Shown piece after piece: positions 1-5,102 of a DNA stretch of 6,265 nucleotides (its first letter is position 1; every line of letters starts with the position of its first letter). Position numbers and translations under genes: made by a program. The notes beneath the pieces are model-generated. The model was not told the DNA's origin, did no database searches, and was given only the letters and a program-made list of their open reading frames with translations. Source of the stretch: Acidobacteriota bacterium (GTDB taxonomy: Bacteria > Acidobacteriota > Thermoanaerobaculia > Thermoanaerobaculales > Thermoanaerobaculaceae); assembly GCA_021782525.1 (NCBI GenBank), contig JAJXUY010000101.1, forward strand, positions 1 to 6,265, read 5' to 3'.

Positions 1-198
1 TTCGAGAGCGTGCAGAACGACATGAACTTCTACTGGTCGAAGGACGAGGTCGTCAAGCGCCTCGACGACAAGATGACCGTCGCCTTCCACGCCGTCCTCG
101 ACATGTCGGAGAAGAAGAAGGTGTACATGCGCAACGCGGCGTACATGGTCGCGATCGAGCGCGTCGCCACCGCGATGAAGCTGCGGGGCTGGGTGTAG
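1..198 (+). CDS. Glutamate dehydrogenase (Glu/Leu/Phe/Val family), C-terminal 65 residues only
   Basis: This is the 3' end of a gene that begins left of the window. The frame is open from base 1 to the TAG at 196-198. The family oxidatively deaminates glutamate to 2-oxoglutarate and ammonia (or the reverse) in the cytoplasm using NAD(P). The visible tail matches the conserved end of bacterial and archaeal GDH: an FYW motif at residues 11-13, then a helix rich in K and D, then the signature AAYMVAIERVATAMKLRGW closing the protein. That ending is typical of glutamate rather than leucine or valine dehydrogenases, but the catalytic lysine and nucleotide-binding domain are outside the window, so substrate and cofactor preference cannot be read. 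A GTG at 10 is an internal codon, not a start. The gene ends about 97 nt before a strong hairpin that probably terminates it. Confidence 0.88.
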   Translation, partial: FESVQNDMNFYWSKDEVVKRLDDKMTVAFHAVLDMSEKKKVYMRNAAYMVAIERVATAMKLRGWV

Positions 199-210
199 GA
201 GCGTAAGAAC

Positions 211-238
211 GTGGTCCGTGGTCAGTGGACCGTGGCCA
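211..238 (-). repeat. Four tandem heptamers, inverted GGACCAC family
   Basis: Four consecutive 7-mers read GTGGTCC, GTGGTCA, GTGGACC and GTGGCCA on the plus strand. On the minus strand they are variants of GGACCAC, the unit found in forward orientation at 363-489. The array starts 12 nt after the glutamate dehydrogenase stop codon. Bases 211-223 are the perfect reverse complement of 477-489 (13 nt), and 225-237 match the reverse complement of 378-390 at 12 of 13 positions, so the two arrays could pair around the terminator between them. Confidence 0.8.
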
Positions 239-247
239 GTAGAGACG

Positions 248-261
248 GGACACCGGACACC
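248..261 (+). repeat. Two tandem copies of heptamer GGACACC
   Basis: Two exact copies of GGACACC lie at 248-254 and 255-261. They have the same 7-nt period as the neighbouring GGACCAC arrays and differ from that unit by a small rearrangement, so they are probably a diverged part of the same repeat family. They could also be a chance duplication. Confidence 0.5.
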
Positions 262-294
262 TGAGTGTGACGTAGACGCAAGCAGCCGATGATC

Positions 295-316
295 AGGGGG
301 CCCTCCGGGGCCCCCT
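295..316 (+). terminator. GC-rich hairpin with UNCG tetraloop, probable gdh terminator
   Basis: A perfect 9-bp stem pairs 295-303 (AGGGGGCCC) with 308-316 (GGGCCCCCT) around the loop TCCG. In plus-strand RNA this is a C(UCCG)G loop, a member of the very stable UNCG class; the minus-strand transcript would carry a CGGA loop instead. That favours termination of plus-strand transcription from glutamate dehydrogenase. The downstream tract (CTGATTTCG) has only three consecutive T residues, so it is a weak U-tract and the hairpin may act partly as an mRNA 3'-end stabiliser. Confidence 0.65.
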
Positions 317-362
317 CTGATTTCGACCTCGACGCGCGCCTGGACCTCCCCCTGTCGTTCTC

Positions 363-505
363 GGACCATGGACCACGGGCCACGGACCACGTCTCTTCTG
401 CTCTCCGTCTCTCTCGGACCACGGACCCCGGACCACGTCTCTTCTGCTCTCCGTCTCTCTCGGACCACGGACCCCGGACCACGGACCACGTCTCTTCTGT
501 TCTCC
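363..505 (+). repeat. Composite array: GGACCAC heptamers alternating with a 25-nt pyrimidine-rich spacer
   Basis: Four tandem heptamers (363-390; consensus GGACCAC with single-base variants GGACCAT and GGGCCAC) are followed by a 25-nt pyrimidine-rich spacer (391-415). Three heptamers follow (416-436: GGACCAC, GGACCCC, GGACCAC), then a second spacer identical to the first (437-461), then four heptamers (462-489). A third, degenerating spacer copy starts at 490 and stops matching after about 10 nt. This gives a 46-bp higher-order unit at 384-429 and 430-475, followed by a third partial copy shifted by one extra heptamer (start 483). A 7-nt period does not preserve reading frame, and the array occupies the gap before the next gene, so it is treated as non-coding. 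It creates an artificial 54-codon open extension of that gene. Confidence 0.85.
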
Positions 506-513
506 TGCCCTGC

Positions 514-522
514 TGCTACGAT
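514..522 (+). promoter_or_regulatory. Possible extended -10 promoter element for the CNNM gene
   Basis: TGC followed by TACGAT at 517-522 resembles an extended -10 element (TGnTAnnnT). A transcript starting about 7 nt after it would begin at about 529-530, which is the ATG of the downstream gene, so the mRNA could be leaderless. There is no convincing -35; TTCTGT at 495-500 with a 16-bp spacer is poor. No Shine-Dalgarno sequence precedes the ATG, which is consistent with a leaderless message but does not prove it. Confidence 0.3.
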
Positions 523-539
523 CGTCACGATGACGATCG
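519..539. promoter_or_regulatory. 21-bp inverted repeat covering the CNNM start codon
   Basis: Perfect 9-nt arms, CGATCGTCA (519-527) and TGACGATCG (531-539), flank the 3-nt centre CGA. The symmetry overlaps the putative -10 element and includes the ATG at 530-532. It could be an operator for a dimeric regulator, or an mRNA hairpin that places the initiation codon at the edge of a loop and limits translation. The dyad is seen directly; the regulatory role is inferred. Confidence 0.45.
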
Positions 540-1783
540 GGACCGCCGCGGTTCTGCTGGTGGTGGGGCTCGCCCTCTCGGCGTTCTTCTCCGGGGTCGA
601 GACGGCGCTCACGGCGCTGCCGCACTCGCGGGTGACCGCCCTCGCGAGGCGCGGCGGCCGCGCCTCGCGCTGGGCGTGGCGGCGGTGGCTGGGGCGGCCG
701 CAGCGGGTCCTGACCGCGATCCTGGCCGGCAACACGCTGGTCAACGTCGGCCTCTCGGCCGTGGCCACCGACGTGGCCGTCAACATCTTCGGGGACCGCG
801 GGATCGGCCTCGCGGTCGGGGTCATGACGCTGGTCGTGCTGCTGTTCGGCGAGGTCACCCCGAAGACGCTGGCGCGCGCCGGGCCCGAGACGCTCGCCGG
901 CCGGACGATCGTCGCGGTCGCCCTCCTCGAGTGGCTGCTGACCCCGGTCGTCGTCCCGTTCCTCGGCCTCGCCCAGCTCGTGGCCCGCGTCCGGCGGGTC
1001 GAGCTGGGGCGCTCCCCGACCCCCGCCCGGCCGGAGGACGTTCGCTACCTCCTCGCCGTCGCGCGGCAGCAGGGGCACGTCTCCGAGCAGCAGCACGCGA
1101 TGCTCGAGGCGGTGCTGCGCTTCGAGGGGGCGCACGTCCGCGACGTGCAGCTCCCGCGCACCGACGCGGTCTTCATCTCCGACGCGCTGACGATCGACGA
1201 GGTGCGCGAGCGGGTGCTCCGCCACGGGTACTCCCGCTACCCCGTCTTCCACGGCCGCGACGACAACGTGACCGGCGTCCTGCTCGCCAAGGACCTGATG
1301 CGGCCCGAGGCGCGCGCCGGGGCGTGGACCTCGTTCCTGCAGCCGGCGCTGTTCGTCCCCGAGAGCCAGCGCGTGGTCGACCTGCTGCGCGAGATGCGCG
1401 AGCGGCGCAGCCACATCGCCCTCTCGGTCGACGAGTACGGGAACGTCGCGGGCCTGGTGACGCTCGAGGACCTGCTCGAGATGATCGTGGGCGACATCCA
1501 GGACGAGTTCGACACCAGGGAGCCCGCCGTGCGCGCGGAGGCGCCGGGGCGCTGGCTGGTGCGCGGGTCGCTGCCGCTCGACCGCCTCGCCCGCCTCACG
1601 GGCCGGCCGATCCAGCGCGCCACCGACTACACGTCGGTCGCGGGGTTGCTGCTCGCCCTCGCCGGGCGCGTGCCCGAGGTCGGCAGCCGTTTCGAAGTGG
1701 ACGGGCTGGCGTTCGAGGTCGCCGAGGCCTCGGCCCGCCGCATCCACCAGGTGCGCGTCACGATCGCGGCACCAGCGGTTTGA
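530..1783 (+). CDS. CNNM (DUF21)/CBS-pair/CorC_HlyC membrane protein, hemolysin-C/magnesium-transport family
   Basis: This is a 417-residue inner-membrane protein of the CNNM/CorB/TlyC family. Members are linked to Mg2+ or divalent-cation export and homeostasis; the historical hemolysin label is rarely functional. The N-terminal DUF21 domain (about 1-155) has hydrophobic segments near 4-22, 63-83, 92-108 and 126-150. It contains the family motifs SGVETALTAL (21-30, usually SAAETALTAL), GNTLVN (67-72) and FGEVTPKT (106-113). Two cytoplasmic CBS motifs follow (about 205-260 and 268-325); the second ends in the diagnostic DEYGNVAGLVTLEDLLEMIV then GDIQDEFD. A CorC_HlyC domain (about 338-413) closes the protein. 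The ATG at 530 is chosen because the DUF21 hydrophobic helix starts right after it; the frame stays open to 368, but that extension is translated heptamer repeat. There is no clear ribosome binding site. Length is normal. The 3' end overlaps the convergent gene by 26 bp. Confidence 0.9.
   Translation: MTIGTAAVLLVVGLALSAFFSGVETALTALPHSRVTALARRGGRASRWAWRRWLGRPQRVLTAILAGNTLVNVGLSAVATDVAVNIFGDRGIGLAVGVMTLVVLLFGEVTPKTLARAGPETLAGRTIVAVALLEWLLTPVVVPFLGLAQLVARVRRVELGRSPTPARPEDVRYLLAVARQQGHVSEQQHAMLEAVLRFEGAHVRDVQLPRTDAVFISDALTIDEVRERVLRHGYSRYPVFHGRDDNVTGVLLAKDLMRPEARAGAWTSFLQPALFVPESQRVVDLLREMRERRSHIALSVDEYGNVAGLVTLEDLLEMIVGDIQDEFDTREPAVRAEAPGRWLVRGSLPLDRLARLTGRPIQRATDYTSVAGLLLALAGRVPEVGSRFEVDGLAFEVAEASARRIHQVRVTIAAPAV
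1744..1778. repeat. 35-bp direct repeat, left copy
   Basis: This matches 4117-4151 in the same orientation at 32 of 35 positions (mismatches at 1746, 1752 and 1756). The 22 bases 1757-1778 are identical to 4130-4151. On the plus strand it encodes the end of the CNNM protein; on the minus strand it supplies the last codons (PLVPRS and TGA) of the MFS/spermidine-synthase-like gene. The two copies bracket that gene almost exactly. Confidence 0.85.
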
Positions 1784-4109
1784 CCAGGGGGTTGCCGGGT
1801 CGGTTCATGCGCCGGAAGGTCCGCCGCATGAGGAAATACTCGTTGATCGGACGATCGTCGTCCAGCGCCGCAGTCGTGGGAGCGCGGCTGATGAGGTCCG
1901 CGAGTGGGAATTCCTGAGCGAGGACCAGATCGATCTGAGCCGCGGCCGTGGCTGCCGGTCCCCATTCCAGCATGTCTCGCACTGCGGCGGGTGGCATCCG
2001 GCCAGCCAGTTCTCGTGCCGACGTCGCTGGAATCGGTTCCGCGCTTGCGAGAAAGTGGAACCCCCAGCCTTCCAGGGAGCGGAAGACGCGCACGTACGGG
2101 AAGGAGGCGCGGAGCGCCTGGGCAAAGGCGGCGACCATCGTCGGTCCTCCCCACGGCAACCACTGCTGCACGATTCCGCCCGGCCGCAGGTGCTTCCTCA
2201 CCGCCTCGTAGAACTCGCGGGAGTACAGCAGACTCGAGCCGGCCGCTTCCGGAGGCGGCGGCGGGTCGATGATGATCACGTCGTATGCCTCGCCGGACCG
2301 TTCCAGGTAGCGGCGCCCGTCGTCGATCGAGACCTTGGCGTTCGGCAACTTGAGAAGCTGCGGCCCATCGGGGTGAAAGTAGCCGAACAGCAACGGCACG
2401 CTCGGCACCAACTCGACGCCACGCGACTCAATGCCCCAGGAAAGCACCGAGCGGAAAGTCGTCCCCATCCCGAAGCAGATCGTCAGCGCCCTTCTGGCGG
2501 GCGTTCGCAGGAAGGCCAACGGCAGGTGCGCCATCATCTTCGTGACCGGCGTCAAGGTCGTCATGCCGATTCCGTTGACCAGCAGCTGCTTGCCCATCCC
2601 CTCGCCGCACGCGATCACCGTGGCCGTCGCGTCCCGGCGGACCACGGCGTTCGGGATGCCCTGATCGAAATCGGCGGTCGCAAGCGTGATAGCCACGGCG
2701 ACCACGACCGCAACGCCCGGGATCCACAGGAGGCGGAGCGGCCTCGTTACGCCCGTTTGCAGCGACGGTCTGAGGCGGAGAGCCGCCACCAGGAACAGCA
2801 AGAGCGCCAGGGCAAGCACGGCCCAGCGCTCGCCGACGGCGGGCAACAGGAGAAAACCTGCCGCGAGGGGGCCGAGGATACAGCCCACCGTGTTGGTGGC
2901 GTAGGCCAGACCGGCGCGCCCGGGGTCGCCACGCGACCAGCGATCCACGAGTAACGGCGTGACGAACCCTAGAAGCGCGCAAAAGGGCCCAATCCCCAGG
3001 ACCACGCGGATCAGCCCTCCGCCCATCCCGCCGGGAAGGGGCAAACGGAAGTCGGCCGCCAGCAACGACGACACACCAAGCACGCCGAGCGCGCTGAAGA
3101 CGGCCACGCCTGGAGGGCGCGTGGCGATCGGAGCAGCGGAGCGCAACCGCAGGCGGTACAAGCGCGAGCCCGCGAAGGTGGCGACGAGGTACGTAGCGAG
3201 AATCAACGCGAAACTGTAAACGACCGTACCCAGGTAAGGCGTGAACTGCCGCGTCCAGATCACCTCCATCGCCATGCTCGCGAAGCCCGTGCTGAACAGC
3301 GCGGCTCCAGCTCCCTCGGACGAGTGCCACCCGGCGGCTGGGACCACGGCCGGTTCGACGGGCGGCGCCGACTCTTCATGCCCCCGGATCCAGTGGCGAC
3401 TCACGACCAGCGCCAGCGTCCCGAGGAGGGCGTTCAGTCCTGCCGCAACGGCCAGCGTTCCGCGGAAGCCCAGGAGTTCGATCAACACGAACGCCGAGGC
3501 CAGCGTCCCACCCGTCGCCCCCATGACGTTGGCGAGGTACAGGTGGCCGAACGAGTACCTCGCCTGACGACCTGACACCAGCGAACGGATGGCCCCCATC
3601 GCGAGCGGGAACGTGGCTCCCATCCCGACACAGAACGGCAGCAACGCCACGCAAATCCAGGCCGCGGACGCGACGTAGTACGTGCCGGATCCCCACCCCA
3701 CCCCGCCGCCTCCCAGGGCCAACAACCTCTGCCCGTACGCCAGGGCCACCGGCACCACAGCGCCGGATGACGCGATCAGCAACTCCGTCATTCCGTACCA
3801 CCGCACCAACGTCCTGGGCCGATCGCCGGTGACGCGAGCCGCGAGTCGGCCCACGGACCAGCTCCCCAGGGCCAGCCCCGCCATGAAGACCGAGAGGACG
3901 ATCGATACGGTGGGCGTGGTGACCCCGAAGCGGGCCATGGCCAATCGGAGCCAGACCACCTCGTAGACCAGGCCGCAAAAGCCGGAGACCACGAAGAAGG
4001 CGAAGAACGAGGGCATCACCCAGCGAGGGGATGCGAGTGCCCCAGCGGGCGCCTGGACGGGTCTCGCCTGCGGCATCGGGCCCGTCCGACCGGGATCAAC
4101 CGCCATCAT
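1758..4109 (-). CDS. MFS-like membrane domain fused to spermidine-synthase-like methyltransferase-fold domain
   Basis: This 783-residue protein has the layout of the bacterial 'fused MFS/spermidine synthase' family. Residues 1-29 are a Pro/Ala-rich cytoplasmic leader. Residues about 31-475 are a polytopic membrane region with many hydrophobic helices, including the conserved GFCGLVYEVVWLRL (43-56) and YATNTVGCILGPLAAGF (403-419). Residues about 485-690 resemble the SpeE Rossmann fold: FGMGT (546-550), IDDGRRYL (595-602), YDVIIIDPPPPP (609-620) and DDRPINEYFL (750-759). The SpeE GGGDG loop is replaced by the uncharged FGMGT, and the catalytic VDSTDP-type segment by IIDPPPP, so classical putrescine aminopropyl transfer is doubtful; the true substrate is unknown. 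Tandem ATGs lie at 4109 and 4106; GGGGGA (4121-4116) sits 6 nt upstream and supports the first. It is the last gene of the minus-strand operon, 21 nt after the reductase stop. It looks less GC-rich than its neighbours and its last six residues, PLVPRS, duplicate those of the reductase. Confidence 0.85.
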   Translation of the reverse strand: MMAVDPGRTGPMPQARPVQAPAGALASPRWVMPSFFAFFVVSGFCGLVYEVVWLRLAMARFGVTTPTVSIVLSVFMAGLALGSWSVGRLAARVTGDRPRTLVRWYGMTELLIASSGAVVPVALAYGQRLLALGGGGVGWGSGTYYVASAAWICVALLPFCVGMGATFPLAMGAIRSLVSGRQARYSFGHLYLANVMGATGGTLASAFVLIELLGFRGTLAVAAGLNALLGTLALVVSRHWIRGHEESAPPVEPAVVPAAGWHSSEGAGAALFSTGFASMAMEVIWTRQFTPYLGTVVYSFALILATYLVATFAGSRLYRLRLRSAAPIATRPPGVAVFSALGVLGVSSLLAADFRLPLPGGMGGGLIRVVLGIGPFCALLGFVTPLLVDRWSRGDPGRAGLAYATNTVGCILGPLAAGFLLLPAVGERWAVLALALLLFLVAALRLRPSLQTGVTRPLRLLWIPGVAVVVAVAITLATADFDQGIPNAVVRRDATATVIACGEGMGKQLLVNGIGMTTLTPVTKMMAHLPLAFLRTPARRALTICFGMGTTFRSVLSWGIESRGVELVPSVPLLFGYFHPDGPQLLKLPNAKVSIDDGRRYLERSGEAYDVIIIDPPPPPEAAGSSLLYSREFYEAVRKHLRPGGIVQQWLPWGGPTMVAAFAQALRASFPYVRVFRSLEGWGFHFLASAEPIPATSARELAGRMPPAAVRDMLEWGPAATAAAQIDLVLAQEFPLADLISRAPTTAALDDDRPINEYFLMRRTFRRMNRPGNPLVKPLVPRS

Positions 4110-4116
4110 GTCACGT

Positions 4117-4151
4117 CCCCCAGGCGCGGGTCACGATCGCGGCACCAGCGG
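4117..4151. repeat. 35-bp direct repeat, right copy
   Basis: This is the counterpart of 1744-1778, 2,373 bp away. On the minus strand it carries the last codons of the reductase (PLVPRS and TGA at 4133-4131), the spacer behind it, and most of the purine-rich ribosome binding site of the next gene. All three mismatches between copies fall in the part lying beyond the reductase stop codon. Confidence 0.85.
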
Positions 4152-5102
4152 CCGCACCGCCGGCGTGATCGGCTGGTCCCCCGCGAGGGCCGCGATCACA
4201 TTGTCCACGACCAGTTCGGCCATCGCCGCCCGCGCCTCGCGGGTCGCGGAACCGATGTGCGGCAGCAGCACGACGTCGCTGCGCCCCAGCAGGCCCGGGT
4301 GCACCACGGGCTCGCGCTCGTACACGTCCAGGCCCGCCCCGCCGAGAGCGCCGCTCTCGAGCGCCCGGACCAGCGCCTCCTCGTCCACCACCTCGCCGCG
4401 GCTGGTGTTGACCACGATCGCGCCGGCGGGCAGGAGGCCGAGGCGCCGCGCGTCGATCAGGCGCCGGGTCTGCGCCGTCAGCGGGCAGTGCAACGAGAGC
4501 ACGTCAGCGCGCGCCAGCAACTCGTCGAGGTCGGCCACGAACTCCGCCTCGACCCCGTCGACCGGGCGCGGCGCGCGCCCGTGGTACGCGATTCTCATCC
4601 CGAAGCCGACCCCGCGCCGCGCCACCGCGGCGCCGATCCGGCCCATGCCGATGATCGCCAGAATCTTCCCCTGCAGCCCGGTCCCGAGCAGCAGCGCGGG
4701 CTGCCAGCCGGTGAAGGCGCCGCTGCGGACCATGCCGTCCCCCTCGCCGATCCGGCGCGCGACGGCGAGGATCAGAGCCCACGCGAGGTCCGCCGTCGCG
4801 TCGGTCAGGACGTCGGGCGTGTTGGTCACCCACACGCCGGAGGTGCGCGCCGCCTCGAGGTCCACGTTGTTGACGCCGACCGCGTAGTTGGCCACGACCT
4901 TGAGGTTCGGGCAGAGAGCGAACACCTCCGCCGCGACGCGGTCGGCGAGCAGGCAGACGAGGGCGTCCGCGCCGCCGACGAACGAAACCATGTCGCGGCC
5001 CACGAGCGGCGGGCCGGCGGGCCGGACGCGCACGGTGTGGAGCTCCTCCAGGCGGGCGAGGGCGTCGCCGGGGAGAGGCGCGGTGACGGCGATCTCAGCC
5101 AC
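4131..5102 (-). CDS. Glyoxylate/hydroxypyruvate reductase, D-2-hydroxyacid dehydrogenase family
   Basis: This is a complete 323-residue cytosolic oxidoreductase of normal family length. It is expected to reduce glyoxylate to glycolate and hydroxypyruvate to D-glycerate with NAD(P)H. The NAD-binding loop IGMGRIG lies at 151-157. The catalytic triad is visible: Arg235 in NTSRGEVVDE, Glu264 in YEREP and His282 in LPHIGSAT. Strand beta-2 of the nucleotide fold ends in YHGRAPRP (173-180) with no acidic residue to hold the NADH ribose. The same segment in the human enzyme GRHPR is YTGRQPRP, so NADPH preference is likely (inference). TPDVLTDATADLA (95-107) is another GRHPR-like stretch, which argues against phosphoglycerate or formate dehydrogenase. 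The start is GTG at 5102, inside the upstream gene with an 8-bp overlap (GTGGCTGA), which suggests translational coupling. The next gene follows 21 nt after the stop. Confidence 0.87.
   Translation of the reverse strand: MAEIAVTAPLPGDALARLEELHTVRVRPAGPPLVGRDMVSFVGGADALVCLLADRVAAEVFALCPNLKVVANYAVGVNNVDLEAARTSGVWVTNTPDVLTDATADLAWALILAVARRIGEGDGMVRSGAFTGWQPALLLGTGLQGKILAIIGMGRIGAAVARRGVGFGMRIAYHGRAPRPVDGVEAEFVADLDELLARADVLSLHCPLTAQTRRLIDARRLGLLPAGAIVVNTSRGEVVDEEALVRALESGALGGAGLDVYEREPVVHPGLLGRSDVVLLPHIGSATREARAAMAELVVDNVIAALAGDQPITPAVRPLVPRS

Noticed and set aside
363..505. CRISPR array
   Set aside because: Repeat clusters vary in heptamer number and the 25-nt 'spacers' are identical rather than unique; no cas genes are present.
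368..529. 54-codon N-terminal extension of the CNNM protein
   Set aside because: The frame is open, but it translates the heptamer/spacer repeat array and gives low-complexity peptide unrelated to the family, whose hydrophobic first helix begins right after the ATG at 530.
293..1747. 484-codon minus-strand open frame antisense to the CNNM gene
   Set aside because: Low-complexity composition and no family motifs; the opposite strand encodes a complete recognised protein.
289..1917. 542-codon plus-strand open frame over the CNNM gene
   Set aside because: It is an Arg/Ala/Gly/Pro-rich shadow frame typical of high-GC DNA, with no recognisable domain, overlapping the well-supported CNNM frame.
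2055..2954. 299-codon plus-strand open frame inside the fusion gene
   Set aside because: Its translation is charged, low-complexity and motif-free, while the opposite strand carries membrane helices and SpeE-like motifs.
1744..4151. Insertion sequence or composite transposon
   Set aside because: The bracketed segment has no transposase or terminal inverted repeats; only direct repeats and one membrane/enzyme fusion gene are present.
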